Notes: a model not told the origin generated them from the sequence alone. Counted from the first letter of the stretch, positions 1 to 8,202 are shown. The stretch: DNA of 64,000 nucleotides from DATHRK01 sp035465395 (GCA_035465395.1 DATHRK010000101.1:124001-188000); one strand, 5' to 3'. Made by a program: numbers and translations.

Positions 1-2
1 GT

Positions 3-839
3 GGCAGCGGCAACCTCCAGGGCTACCAGGGACTGCGCTTGCGCTACCTGACCTGGCGCGTGCGCGCCCCGCGCGCCGCGCTCGTGGTCGTGCACGGTCT
101 CGGCGACCACGCCGCCCGCTATGACGATTTCGCGATCCGCGCGGCCGAGCGCGGGCTCTCCACGTGGGCGTTCGACCTGCGAGGACACGGCCGGTCCGAC
201 GGCCCCCGCGTGCACGCCGAGAGCTTCGAAGAGCTGGTCGCCGACGTGCTGGCGTTCCGAGGCCTCGTGCGCGGGGCCGTGTCCGGGGATGTGCCCCTCG
301 TGCTGTTCGGTCATTCCATGGGCGGGCTGCTCGCGATCCGTACGCTGCAGGTCAGCCCGCGCGCGTTCTCGGCCGGCGTGATCTCGGCGCCCTGGCTCGC
401 CGAGCCCCGTCCCGTGCCCGCGCTGAAGAAAGCGCTCGGCAGGGTGCTCCTGCACGTCGCGCCGGCGGCGCGCCTGCCCAACGGCATCGACGCCTCCGAC
501 ATCTCGCACGATCCCAAAGTGGTCCGCGAGTACACGAACGACCCTCTGGTGCAGCACGCCATCACCCCTGCGCTGTACTTCGCTGCTCGCGACGCGCAGC
601 GGGCGGCGCGCGCCGCACCCGACGCGGTCGAGGCCCACACCCTCTTCCTGCTCGCCGGCGCCGACCGCATCGTCTCCACGCCCGCCGCGGAGACGTTCGC
701 ACGCCGCATCGGGGAACGCGCCGAGGTGGAAGTATTTCCGGGGCTCTACCACGAGACCTGGAACGAAGCCGACCCGGGCCCGGTGTATCGCCGCCTGTTC
801 CGCTGGGTCGAAGAGCGCCTCGCCACCGAAGCAAGCTGA
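3..839 (+). CDS. Alpha/beta hydrolase, lysophospholipase/monoacylglycerol lipase-like (5' end cut by window)
   Basis: Serine hydrolase probably acting on lipid esters. The open frame runs back to the first bases of the window and still reads as family sequence upstream of the internal TTG at 39 (GNLQGYQGLRLRYLTWR, the usual G-x-L-x-G-x-x-G-L-x-L entry of the lysophospholipase/S33 group), so the true start lies outside. Visible elements are the oxyanion strand VVHGLGDHAARY, the nucleophile elbow GHSMGG, an acid in GADRIVS and the catalytic His in GLYHETWNE near the C-terminus. No signal peptide can be judged because the N-terminus is missing. It ends 120 bp before grpE on the same strand; I see no functional link between them. 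The fold is secure, the substrate is not. Confidence 0.88.
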   Translation, partial: GSGNLQGYQGLRLRYLTWRVRAPRAALVVVHGLGDHAARYDDFAIRAAERGLSTWAFDLRGHGRSDGPRVHAESFEELVADVLAFRGLVRGAVSGDVPLVLFGHSMGGLLAIRTLQVSPRAFSAGVISAPWLAEPRPVPALKKALGRVLLHVAPAARLPNGIDASDISHDPKVVREYTNDPLVQHAITPALYFAARDAQRAARAAPDAVEAHTLFLLAGADRIVSTPAAETFARRIGERAEVEVFPGLYHETWNEADPGPVYRRLFRWVEERLATEAS

Positions 840-905
840 CCTCGCTTGCATTCGGGCGGGTGCACATCGAAGCTGCCGGATCGGCAGGCGCCGCATGGCA
901 CCGCG

Positions 906-933
906 CTTGCACCCCGGGGCTTGCGCCCAATCC
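906..933 (+). promoter_or_regulatory. Possible sigma-32-like heat-shock promoter before grpE
   Basis: CTTGCA at 906-911, a 14-bp spacer and CCCAATCC at 926-933 resemble the sigma-32 pattern CTTGAA-N13/14-CCCCATnT, 27 bp before the grpE start. No CIRCE inverted repeat is present in this gap. The match is partial and the sigma factor used by this organism is unknown. Confidence 0.25.
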
Positions 934-959
934 CTGACAGTCCGAGCCGAAGGGCCACG

Positions 960-1664
960 ATGAAGCGAGAGATCCCGATCGATCGAGCGACGTCCTCCCA
1001 GGGGGCGCCCGAGGCGGCCACGGCCCCGCCGGAGCCGGGCGCGCAGGGGCCGGCTGCCACGGATGGACCCGCGCCGTCGGGGCCGGTCGCGGACCCTCAC
1101 GAGGAAGCAACGGCGCCGTCCGATCCGCCGCAGGCCTCGGACGGCGACGAGGAAGGCCTCGACGACACGGCCGCCGCCGACGTGGAAGCGGGCGATGACG
1201 TCGAAGCGCGGCTCGCCGTGCTCCACGACGAAATCGCCACGCTCAACGATCAGCACCTTCGCCTCGCGGCCGAGTTCCAGAACTACCGCAAGCGGGTCAC
1301 CCGCGAGCGCGAGGAGATGCGTGCGCGCAGCCAGGCCGAGCTCGTCGGCGTCCTGCTGGACGCCCTGGACGATCTCGAGAGGGTGACGAACGTCGACACC
1401 GAGACGGCCTCGGTCGCCTCGCTCATCGAGGGTGTGGACCTCGTCGAGCGGAAGCTCCAGCGTGCCCTCGAGGCGGCGGGAGCCGAGACCATCGACGCTG
1501 TCGGCCAGCGCTTCGATCCCGAGACGATGGAGGCGATCGGCGCGCTGCCGACCGACGACCCGGAGCAGGACGAAACCGTCGCCATGACGTTCCAACGCGG
1601 CTACCGGATGCACGGCATTCTCGTGCGCCCGGCGCGCGTGCAGGTCTTCAAGCACGGCGGCTGA
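960..1664 (+). CDS. grpE: GrpE nucleotide-exchange factor
   Basis: Nucleotide-exchange factor that releases ADP from DnaK in the DnaK/DnaJ/GrpE cycle. The protein is 234 aa from the ATG at 960. An upstream TTG would add a Pro/Arg-rich non-family stretch, so I reject it. Residues 1-75 are a disordered Ala/Pro/Glu-rich arm, longer than usual. A coiled coil follows (DEIATLNDQHLRLAAEFQNY, then RKRVTRER, the family core), and the beta domain ends in GILVRPARVQVFKHGG. dnaJ starts 8 bp downstream, so the two are co-transcribed. dnaK and hrcA are not in the window. Confidence 0.95.
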   Translation: MKREIPIDRATSSQGAPEAATAPPEPGAQGPAATDGPAPSGPVADPHEEATAPSDPPQASDGDEEGLDDTAAADVEAGDDVEARLAVLHDEIATLNDQHLRLAAEFQNYRKRVTREREEMRARSQAELVGVLLDALDDLERVTNVDTETASVASLIEGVDLVERKLQRALEAAGAETIDAVGQRFDPETMEAIGALPTDDPEQDETVAMTFQRGYRMHGILVRPARVQVFKHGG

Positions 1665-1672
1665 GGTCGCCG

Positions 1673-2794
1673 ATGGCCGCCGCCGGCACGAAGGACTACT
1701 ACAAGATCCTCGGCGTGACCGAGAAGGCCGACGACGCCGAGATCAAGAGGGCCTACCGGAAGCTGGCGAAGAAGTATCACCCCGACGCCAATCCCTCGGA
1801 CGCCGCCGCGGCGGAGCGTTTCAAGGAAGTCGGCGAGGCCTACGGCGTCCTGTCGGACTCCGAGAAAAGGGCGCAGTACGACCGCATGCGCCGTTTCGGC
1901 CCGCTGGGCGGCTTCGGCACGGCCGGCGGCCGGCGACCCGCCGGGGCCAAGGGCGCCGAGGAGGTCCGCTTCTCCGTGGACGATCTCGGGGACATCGGGG
2001 GGATCGGCGACCTCTTCGGATCGATCTTCGATTTCGGCAAGCGTCAGCGCGGTCGTCCCTCGTCGGGCAGGCAGCGCGGCCGCAACGTCGAGTACACCGT
2101 GGAGATTTCCTTCCGGCTCGCGGCGCAGGGCGGGCGCATCACCATCACCGTGCCCATCACCGAACAGTGCGGCACCTGCGATGGCTCGGGAAACGCACCC
2201 GGTACCAAGCCCGCGCGCTGCCCCGAATGCAAGGGTTCGGGCACGGTGTCCTTCGGCCAGGGCGGGTTCGCGGTCAACCGTCCGTGCCCCCGCTGCCTCG
2301 GCAGGGGGCAGATACCCACCGAGCCCTGCCCCATCTGCGCCGGCAGCGGGGAGGTCCGCGAGCAGCGCAAGGTTGCGATCAAGGTGCCCGCCGGGGTGGA
2401 CAGCGGCTCCAAGGTGCGGATACCCGGGCAGGGCGAGCGCGGGCAGGGGGGCGGCCAGCCCGGTGACCTGGTCGTTACCTTCGACGTCCAGCCGGACCCG
2501 TTCTTTACCCGGGACGGCCTCAACGTCTCCTGCGAGGTGCCCATCAACGTCGCGCAGGCGGCGCTGGGGTCGAGGATCCGGGTCAAGACCGTGGACGGAA
2601 AACGCGTCACGCTACGCATCCCGCCGGGCACGCAGTCGGGCACCAGGTTCCGCATCGCGGGGCAGGGGATCGAGAAACAGAACAATCGCGGCGATCAGTA
2701 CGTTCGGGTCCGCGTGACCGTGCCCGACGAGCTGGACGAGGAAGGGCGGCGACTGATGGAGCAGTTCGCCGCCGCCACCGATCTCAAGTACTAA
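1673..2794 (+). CDS. dnaJ: Chaperone DnaJ (type I Hsp40)
   Basis: Co-chaperone that delivers substrates to DnaK and stimulates its ATPase. It has 373 aa, the normal length for the family. The N-terminal J domain (about 7-72) carries HPD at residues 36-38. A Gly/Phe-containing linker follows, then a zinc-finger region with all four CxxCxGxG repeats (CGTCDGSG, CPECKGSG, CPRCLGRG, CPICAGSG) and two C-terminal beta domains. The ATG at 1673 lies 8 bp after grpE. All motifs are intact, so it should be functional. Confidence 0.96.
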   Translation: MAAAGTKDYYKILGVTEKADDAEIKRAYRKLAKKYHPDANPSDAAAAERFKEVGEAYGVLSDSEKRAQYDRMRRFGPLGGFGTAGGRRPAGAKGAEEVRFSVDDLGDIGGIGDLFGSIFDFGKRQRGRPSSGRQRGRNVEYTVEISFRLAAQGGRITITVPITEQCGTCDGSGNAPGTKPARCPECKGSGTVSFGQGGFAVNRPCPRCLGRGQIPTEPCPICAGSGEVREQRKVAIKVPAGVDSGSKVRIPGQGERGQGGGQPGDLVVTFDVQPDPFFTRDGLNVSCEVPINVAQAALGSRIRVKTVDGKRVTLRIPPGTQSGTRFRIAGQGIEKQNNRGDQYVRVRVTVPDELDEEGRRLMEQFAAATDLKY

Positions 2795-2850
2795 ACGGCG
2801 GCCGGGCCCGGGAACCCGGCGGCGGACGACCGACCCGAGGGAGGTACCAG

Positions 2851-3084
2851 GTGAGTCGACGGGTGACGGACGACGAATTGCGCACGTGGGAGGTGTACGC
2901 CACCGCGGGCTCGTTCGGGCTGCCCGAGCACGCTCGTATCGTCTTTCACTGCCTGTCCGATCCCGACCTGCGTGCCCTGTGGTCGGAGCGCGAAGGCGAC
3001 AGGCAGGAGGTGGAGGCGTGGCTGGAAAGCGCGAGCGAGGAGGAACTCGCCGAAGCCATGGCGGCGGCCGAAGAGCTGCGCTGA
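2851..3084 (+). CDS. Small acidic helical protein after dnaJ, unknown function
   Basis: A 77-aa ORF starting with GTG at 2851, preceded six bases earlier by a strong ribosome-binding site, GAGGGAGG (2837-2844). It lies 56 bp after dnaJ on the same strand. The composition is acidic and helix-prone (RQEVEAWLESASEEELAEAM), with no signal peptide or membrane segment. I do not recognise a family. Its position suggests co-transcription with grpE-dnaJ and a possible stress-related role, which is only inference from context. Confidence 0.7.
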   Translation: MSRRVTDDELRTWEVYATAGSFGLPEHARIVFHCLSDPDLRALWSEREGDRQEVEAWLESASEEELAEAMAAAEELR

Positions 3085-3136
3085 ACACGTAGCGGCGGCG
3101 CCGCGAGACCCGGCCGACCTAGCGGATCCCTCCGCC

Positions 3137-4246
3137 CTAGCGAATCCGCCCGCCCCCAACCAGGACGTCGTCGCGGTACAGCGCCCCGGACTGGCCGGGC
3201 GTGACGGCCCAGCGGGGCGCCTCGAAGCGCAGCGTCACGGTGCCCTCTTCGATGTCTTCCACGCTCGCGAACGCCGGCTCGGCACCGTGCCGCAGCTGCG
3301 CCATCAGCCGTTCCCCCTTCCGGGGCGGCGGCTCCAGCCAGTTGAGCTGCTCCAGCGTCACCCGATCCTGGTACAGCGCCTCCCTGGGCGCGACGATGAC
3401 GTCGCCCTGCCCCGGGTCGACGCGCAGCACGTGGAGCGGCTCCCCACGCCCGCCACCCAGCCCGCGCCGCTGGCCGACCGTGTAGCGGGCGTAGCCGCGA
3501 TGGGTGCCCAACTCCTCGCCCGCCGCCGTGCGGATTGCGCCTTCCCGCAGGGCCGGGTGGTCGGCTCCCAGCCGTCGGGCGAGGAACGAGCCGTAATCGC
3601 CGTCCGGCACGAAGCAGATGTCCTGCGACTCGGGCTTGTCCGCGGTGACGAGCCCGAGCTCCCGGGCGACGGTGCGCACCTCCGACTTGTCCATGCCGCC
3701 CACCGGAAACAGCAGCGCCGCTGCGGCCCGCGGCGGCACCGCCCACAGAAAGTAGCTCTGATCCTTGCCGGGATCGGCCCCGCGGCGGATGCGCGGGCGG
3801 CCACCGGGCCCGACGCCGTTGCGAGCGTAGTGCCCGGTCGCGACGACCTCCGCGCCGAAGCGCCGGGCGCGCTCGAACAGGTCGGGAATCTTCGTGTTGG
3901 CGTTGCAGCGGACGCACGGATTCGGAGTCCGGCCCGCGACGTACTCGCTAACGAAGTCGTCGATGACGGCCTCGGTGAAGCCGCGCTCCATGTCGAATAC
4001 GTAGTGCGGGATGTCGAGCTTGTCCGCGACCATCCGCGCGTCCGCGATCCCGTCCAGCCCGCAGCAGCTCCGCGAGGCCTCCGGCGTCCCTCCGTAGCAG
4101 AAGGTCTTGATGGTGACGCCGATGACGCGGTGGCCCCGACGGCTCAGGATCGCGGCGGCTACGGAGGAGTCGACGCCGCCGGACATGGCGACGACGATCG
4201 TCCTCGCCTTCGCGTCGAAGGCGCCCGGCTCGGAGGTGGGAAGCAC
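3137..4246 (-). CDS. mnmA: tRNA-specific 2-thiouridylase MnmA
   Basis: Installs the 2-thio group on U34 of tRNA-Lys, -Glu and -Gln using ATP and activated sulfur. The 369-aa protein has the PP-loop SGGVDSS at 22-28, the Cys pair in TPNPCVRCN (C111, C114) and a third Cys in SQDICFVPDGDY (C211), the positions used for catalysis or Fe-S binding in the family. An extra Cys-Cys pair at 61-62 (SRSCCGLDGI) is seen in some non-proteobacterial MnmA types. It lies 11 bp downstream of iscS on the same strand, so sulfur donor and thiolase are in one operon. Start: ATG at 4246. Confidence 0.95.
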   Translation of the reverse strand: MLPTSEPGAFDAKARTIVVAMSGGVDSSVAAAILSRRGHRVIGVTIKTFCYGGTPEASRSCCGLDGIADARMVADKLDIPHYVFDMERGFTEAVIDDFVSEYVAGRTPNPCVRCNANTKIPDLFERARRFGAEVVATGHYARNGVGPGGRPRIRRGADPGKDQSYFLWAVPPRAAAALLFPVGGMDKSEVRTVARELGLVTADKPESQDICFVPDGDYGSFLARRLGADHPALREGAIRTAAGEELGTHRGYARYTVGQRRGLGGGRGEPLHVLRVDPGQGDVIVAPREALYQDRVTLEQLNWLEPPPRKGERLMAQLRHGAEPAFASVEDIEEGTVTLRFEAPRWAVTPGQSGALYRDDVLVGGGRIR

Positions 4247-4257
4247 GTCCGGTGTCC

Positions 4258-5460
4258 TCAGGTAAGCGCCAGCTCGCGGAGTCGCGCCACCGCGGTCGGG
4301 AAGCGGGCGATGACGGCGTCGACGTCGCTGTCATCGGTCGTGCGGCCCAGCGAGAAGCGGATCACGGCCGGGAGCCCATCACCGGATTGGGCGTCGATCG
4401 GGTCGCCGAAACGGCCCATCGCCGACAGCACGTGGCTCGGCTTGAACGAGCCGCTCTTGCAGGCAGACCCGGTGGACACGCACAGCCCCTCGGCGTCCAT
4501 GGCCAGGAGCGCTGCGTCCGCCTGGATGCCTCTCACGGACACGTTCAGGATCTGAGGCAGCCGCTCGCAGTCCGCAGCGTGTACGTCGAGGCCCTCGATC
4601 CGCTCGAGCAACCCTGCCTGGAGCCGGTCACGCAGCCGCCGAATCCGCTCAGCCTCGGCCTCCAGCTCGGCCACGGCCAGCTCGGCCGCCACCGCCATGC
4701 CCACGGCACCGGCGACGTTGTGCGTGCCCGATCGGATGCCGTTCTCCTGCCCGCCCCCGTAAATCACCGGATCGATCTCGGTGCCGGGCCGGATATAGAG
4801 GGCTCCGACCCCCTGCGGCCCTCCGAGCTTGTGAGAGCTCATGGTCAGCAAGTGGCACCCGCACTCGTCGACGCGGACGCGGACCTTGCCCAGGGCCTGC
4901 ACGGCGTCGGTATGGAACACCGCCCCAGCCGCGTCGCATCGAGTAGCGATTTCGTGCACCGGCTGCAGCGTGCCGACCTCGTTGTTGCCCCACATGACCG
5001 AAACCACCGCCGGTCCATTGGAGAGCGCCTCGTCCAGCGCATCGATCTGGACCGTACCGTTGGCGTCCACGGCGAGCACGATGAGCACGGCACCCTCGCG
5101 GGCAGCCTGCTCCGCCGACCTCAGGACGGCGCTGTGCTCCACCGCGGAGCACGCCACCGCGGGAGGCGTCGCGCCGCGCTCGGCGGCCCGACGGGCGGCG
5201 CGGCGCCACGCGCCCAGAACCGCCAGGTTGTCGGCCTCGGTGCCTCCGCCGGTGAAGACGATGTCGCGACGCCGGGCGCCGATCGCTGCGGCGAGTCTGG
5301 CGCGCGCTTCCTCCAGAGCGGTGCGTGAGGCGCGGCCCTGGCCGTGGACGCTGGACGGGTTGCCGAACCGTTCCTCGAAATGCGGCCGCATGGCCTCGAA
5401 GACCTCCGGCCGCATGGGCGTGGTGGCCGCGTGATCGAGATAGATGTAGGTGCGTGTCAT
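4258..5460 (-). CDS. iscS: Cysteine desulfurase (IscS/NifS family)
   Basis: PLP enzyme that converts cysteine to alanine and a persulfide, feeding tRNA thiolation and Fe-S assembly. The 400-aa product starts at ATG 5460 (MTRTYIYLDHAATTPMRPEV). Upstream in-frame sequence is Arg/Pro-rich and not family-like, so the longer start is rejected. PLP lysine K211 lies in SSHKLGGPQG and the persulfide cysteine C334 in STGSACKSGS. The mobile loop is the short group I/NifS-like form. mnmA follows directly. The divergent HIRAN-like gene begins 179 bp away. Confidence 0.94.
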   Translation of the reverse strand: MTRTYIYLDHAATTPMRPEVFEAMRPHFEERFGNPSSVHGQGRASRTALEEARARLAAAIGARRRDIVFTGGGTEADNLAVLGAWRRAARRAAERGATPPAVACSAVEHSAVLRSAEQAAREGAVLIVLAVDANGTVQIDALDEALSNGPAVVSVMWGNNEVGTLQPVHEIATRCDAAGAVFHTDAVQALGKVRVRVDECGCHLLTMSSHKLGGPQGVGALYIRPGTEIDPVIYGGGQENGIRSGTHNVAGAVGMAVAAELAVAELEAEAERIRRLRDRLQAGLLERIEGLDVHAADCERLPQILNVSVRGIQADAALLAMDAEGLCVSTGSACKSGSFKPSHVLSAMGRFGDPIDAQSGDGLPAVIRFSLGRTTDDSDVDAVIARFPTAVARLRELALT

Positions 5461-5639
5461 CGAACGTTCCCGGGGTGGCTCCGGCCAGCGAATATACCCA
5501 AGGCGCGCCTCGCTCTCCACCCGGTGCCCGCGCAGGGTCCGTGTCCAACCGCTCGGGGGCCCGATGCGGCGGCGAGGCCGTATATTGAAGAGCCGGGGCG
5601 GCCGGCTCGCGGCCGGCTCGATCTCGAAGCGCATCATTC
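5461..5639. promoter_or_regulatory. Divergent promoter region between iscS and the HIRAN-like gene
   Basis: This 179-bp gap holds a TATATT hexamer in each direction: minus strand around 5492-5497, facing iscS, and plus strand around 5580-5585, facing the gene at 5640. Both are good -10 candidates. A TGGAGA sits 17 bp upstream of the minus-strand copy as a weak -35. I see no clear -35 for the plus-strand copy. Confidence 0.35.
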
Positions 5640-6023
5640 ATGGCGAACCATCGTTCTGATACGTCGCAACATCACCCCGCGACGCCGGACCGCTTTCGGG
5701 CGACCGTACACGGCTCGGTCTTCGGGGCGCGCACGGAGCACCTCGAACGCATCGAGGCCGGGGATTCCCTCCTGCTCATCCCCGATCCGCCCGTGGAGGA
5801 AACGCCCGCGGTCTGGGTGCACCGCACGAGCGGCGACCCCGTGGGCCATCTCCCGCCGGAGATCGCGTCGTGGCTGGTGCCCTGGATGCAGCGTGGAGGG
5901 CGTGCCACCGCCCGGGCCCTCCGGGTGAAGGGGCCCGACGAGCCGAGTTGGCGCCGCCTCCTGATCGAAGTCGTCTGCGTCGAAGGAGGACCGGTAGCGG
6001 AGCTGGACCCGACCCGCGGTTGA
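5640..6023 (+). CDS. Small HIRAN-domain-like protein
   Basis: A 127-aa soluble protein from ATG 5640. Residues about 24-95 follow the HIRAN pattern: a G-x-x-x-GRxE-like entry (HGSVFGARTEHLERIEAGD), then the strand SLLLIPDP, an AVWV strand, GDPVGHLPPEIASWL (the G-x-hGylP-x-x-a step) and a helix before WMQRGGRATARALRV. HIRAN modules bind DNA 3' ends or abnormal DNA in Rad5-type helicases and also occur alone in bacteria. No helicase or nuclease partner is nearby; it is divergent from iscS. The fold assignment is by pattern only, and the function is unknown. Confidence 0.65.
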   Translation: MANHRSDTSQHHPATPDRFRATVHGSVFGARTEHLERIEAGDSLLLIPDPPVEETPAVWVHRTSGDPVGHLPPEIASWLVPWMQRGGRATARALRVKGPDEPSWRRLLIEVVCVEGGPVAELDPTRG

Positions 6024-6060
6024 GCCCCGGGCGCACATGCGACATCGGTGTCCCGATGAG

Positions 6061-6078
6061 TGAGACAACCGTGTCTCA
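6061..6078. promoter_or_regulatory. Perfect inverted repeat, possible operator or hairpin
   Basis: TGAGACA-ACCG-TGTCTCA has two 7-base arms and a 4-base loop, 38 bp after the HIRAN-like gene. There is no T-tract, so a terminator is unlikely. It could be a dimeric regulator site or a small RNA hairpin. Confidence 0.25.
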
Positions 6079-6375
6079 GTCGGTGCCGACCTTGGACGTT
6101 TTCCAGCCCCACCACATGCATCCAAACCCATAAGGAGAAAGCATTTATCCAGGGTCCATCGACCTCGGGGATCGGCGGACTGCTCCTTGCGCATACCAGA
6201 TACCGGCCGGCAACCTACCGAGCAGCATCACGTTGCCCCTCAGGGCCGCGCCCCCGGACAACCTTCCCCCGACGCCACACCGGCCCCGGGGGCGCGGCGC
6301 CTACCCTGCTGCAGCGGAGGAGTGGAGATCGACAAGGGATCCGGGTGGGTGCCAAAGGAGGGCGGACTGAAACGT

Positions 6376-6462
6376 ATGGAACGCTGGCGGGGGCTCGCCG
6401 AACTGGCGGCGGTCGCCGCTCTCACCGCAGCTGTCCTCTTGTTGACCGCCTTTACCGGGTAG
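6376..6462 (+). CDS. Possible 28-residue single-span membrane peptide
   Basis: ATG 6376 opens MERWRGLAELAAVAALTAA followed by VLLLTAFTG, which would be one transmembrane helix with a short charged N-terminus. An AAAGGAGGG sequence ends about 14 bases upstream, farther than ideal. Bacteria do make such peptides, but a 28-codon hydrophobic frame can arise by chance in Ala/Leu-biased DNA. Treat as tentative. Confidence 0.28.
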   Translation: MERWRGLAELAAVAALTAAVLLLTAFTG

Positions 6463-6470
6463 CGCGTAAA
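6442..6470 (+). promoter_or_regulatory. Candidate promoter for the NGP-repeat protein
   Basis: TTGACC (6442-6447), a 17-bp spacer and CGTAAA (6465-6470) lie about 80 bp before the start at 6549. The -35 is good and the -10 weak. It overlaps the 3' end of the possible membrane peptide. Confidence 0.35.
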
Positions 6471-6548
6471 CCCTCCACGCTCATCGCCCGTCCAAAGAGC
6501 CGAGACGCCCCGGCCGGGGCAGTCGGGACTCCCATGAGAGGACAGGAC

Positions 6549-7370
6549 ATGCGCTGCACTCCCACGCTGGCCGCATTGGCTGCGGCCTGCCTCCTCGCCG
6601 GGCTGCCGGCGGCCGCCGATGCCCAGCGATCCGACCGGGATTGGCTCGAGGACTGCCGAGATCACGACTACGGCCGGGACGAAGTGTACTGCGAGCTGCG
6701 CGACGTCGAAGTGGAGTCCACGGGCCGACTCCACATCGATGGAGGGCGTAACGGCGGAGCCCAGGTCGTCGGCGAGGAGCGCTCTTCGGTCGCGGCGACG
6801 GCCCGCATCCAGACGTGGGGCGAAACCCGCGAGGACGCGCGTGCCCGGGCCGAGCAGATCCGTATCGTGGCCAGCGGCGGGGAGCTGGGGGCAGACGGGC
6901 CGGCGGGAGGCTCCTGGTCGGTGTCTTTCGCGGTTCGCGTGCCGACCAACTACGATCTGGTCATGGACGCGCGCAACGGCCCCCTCACCGTGCGCGGCGT
7001 GTCCGGCGCCATCGAGATGAACACCCGCAACGGTCCCGTCCGGCTCGAGGACGCGGGCGGCGACGTCCGCGCGCGGACTCAGAATGGTCCGGTCCAGGTG
7101 GTCCTCACCGGGTCCCGCTGGAGCGGCACCGGCCTCGACGCCGAGACGCGCAACGGCCCGATCCATCTCGAGATTCCCAACGGCTTCGGCGCCGAGCTCG
7201 AGACCGGGACCCGAAACGGCCCGTTCCGCACGGAGATACCGCTGCTGGTGACGCTGGAGGGGGACATGGGCCCGAGCCGGGCGAGGGAGATCCGTACGCG
7301 TCTCGGGGACGGCGGCCCCCTCGTGCGGGTGGTGACGACGAATGGCCCCGTAGTGATCGAACGGCGCTGA
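6549..7370 (+). CDS. Secreted DUF4097-type beta-helix protein with NGP repeats
   Basis: A 273-aa exported protein. The start ATG 6549 follows GAGAGGA at the right spacing; an in-frame ATG at 6534 lacks a site. Residues 1-22 are a signal peptide (LAALAAACLLAGLPAAADAQ). The mature part has a short Cys-containing N-terminal segment, then a repetitive beta structure marked by six Asn-Gly-Pro turns (DARNGPL, NTRNGPV, RTQNGPV, ETRNGPI, GTRNGPF, TTNGPV) spaced about 15-30 residues. This is the signature of putative-adhesin/DUF4097 beta-helix proteins. Role in the envelope is unknown. It converges on bshB1 with a long hairpin between them. Confidence 0.82.
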   Translation: MRCTPTLAALAAACLLAGLPAAADAQRSDRDWLEDCRDHDYGRDEVYCELRDVEVESTGRLHIDGGRNGGAQVVGEERSSVAATARIQTWGETREDARARAEQIRIVASGGELGADGPAGGSWSVSFAVRVPTNYDLVMDARNGPLTVRGVSGAIEMNTRNGPVRLEDAGGDVRARTQNGPVQVVLTGSRWSGTGLDAETRNGPIHLEIPNGFGAELETGTRNGPFRTEIPLLVTLEGDMGPSRAREIRTRLGDGGPLVRVVTTNGPVVIERR

Positions 7371-7388
7371 CGGGCCATCGCGGTAGGA

Positions 7389-7446
7389 GCGTGGGGAAGC
7401 CCCCGCTCCACTCCGCAAACTCAGTCGTCGCGGGGGCTCCCCACGC
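7389..7446. terminator. Long inverted repeat between convergent genes, likely bidirectional terminator
   Basis: The arms at 7389-7406 and 7430-7446 are complementary over 17 pairs with one unpaired base, around a 23-base loop. It sits exactly between the convergent NGP-repeat gene (ends 7370) and bshB1 (ends 7465). There is no long T-tract, but the stem is very stable. Confidence 0.6.
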
Positions 7447-7464
7447 CCCCGCGCCCGGGCGGCG

Positions 7465-8202
7465 CTAGAAGGTCCCCGGGCCCAGCGAGAGGACGTCGTC
7501 GACTTCGACGGTCTCGCGGGTCCAGTAGGGCTCTCCGTAGGGTCGTCGGATCCACGAGCCGTAGTGCGCGTGCTGCGCCCGGATCTGCTCGGCGATGGGG
7601 CGATCTCCGCCGCCTCGCACACCCCCCAGCGAGGTGCGGCCGCCGAACTGGGACTCGTACGCCATGATCGCCTCGAGCTTGCGTTCCATCTGGTCGCTCA
7701 CGTCGACCACGAACGTCGGCCACGGGCCGTGTTCGCGGTAGGTGAGGCCGTGGAGGAGCTTGCGCGGTCGATGCGGGTCGCCCGCCACGGGTGCGTTCCT
7801 GAGGCCCGCGCTGAACGCGGCCTCACGGGCGAGCGTTCCGGCGGCTCCGTGGTCGGGGTTGCGGTGGTCGTCGGATTGGAGGATCACGACGTCGGGCCGA
7901 AGCTCGCGGATCAGGCCGGCGACGTGCCAGCGGGCGTCGAGGTCCGCGCGCAGGTGCGCGTCCGGAAGCTCCGCGTTTCGGCGCACCGCCAGGCCGAGGA
8001 TCTCGGCCGCCCGCGAGGCCTCCCGGGCCCGGAGCTCGGGGCTGCCGGCGCTCCCCAACTCGCCTCGCGTGAGGTCCAGCACGCCCGTGCGGTACCCCTG
8101 GTCGGCGCAACGCAGCAGGAGGCCGCCGCAGAGCAGCTCGGCGTCGTCGGGGTGGGCGCAGATGGCGAGGACATCGACGTGCCCGGTGGCGGGTACGCTC
8201 AC
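7465..8202 (-). CDS. bshB1: BshB1, N-acetylglucosaminyl-malate deacetylase (LmbE/PIG-L family)
   Basis: Zinc deacetylase making glucosaminyl-malate, the second step of bacillithiol synthesis. The 245-aa product starts at GTG 8202, overlapping the permease stop as GTGA. Zinc ligands are in AHPDDAE (near residues 16-22) and in the NPDHG segment (DDHRNPDHG). The middle matches BshB1 rather than generic LmbE: GYRTGVLDLTRGELGSAGSP, then the ELRAREASRAAEILGL stretch, and AYESQF further on. bshA and bshC are not in the window. It is the last gene of an export operon. Assignment to BshB1 is strong; actual bacillithiol production is inference. Confidence 0.85.
   Translation of the reverse strand: MSVPATGHVDVLAICAHPDDAELLCGGLLLRCADQGYRTGVLDLTRGELGSAGSPELRAREASRAAEILGLAVRRNAELPDAHLRADLDARWHVAGLIRELRPDVVILQSDDHRNPDHGAAGTLAREAAFSAGLRNAPVAGDPHRPRKLLHGLTYREHGPWPTFVVDVSDQMERKLEAIMAYESQFGGRTSLGGVRGGGDRPIAEQIRAQHAHYGSWIRRPYGEPYWTRETVEVDDVLSLGPGTF

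Larger units (their letters stand above)
6024..6548. other. 525-bp mostly non-coding stretch before the NGP-repeat protein
   Basis: No full-length gene fits this gap. It contains a perfect 7-bp inverted repeat (6061-6078), a five-codon mini-ORF (ATG at 6116, MHPNP then TAA) followed by AAGGAG with no normal start after it, a possible 28-residue membrane peptide (6376-6462), and a candidate promoter (6442-6470). Open frames crossing it are Pro/Arg-rich and lack family signal. Confidence 0.5.

Noticed and set aside
846..959. N-terminal extension of GrpE to a TTG start
   Set aside because: The extra 38 residues are not GrpE-like, and the promoter-like sequence lies within them.
840..959. CIRCE/HrcA operator before grpE
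   Set aside because: No TTAGCACTC-N9-GAGTGCTAA or close variant is visible.
2972..4555. Plus-strand open frame across mnmA
   Set aside because: Antisense to mnmA, which has all catalytic motifs; the translation is low complexity.
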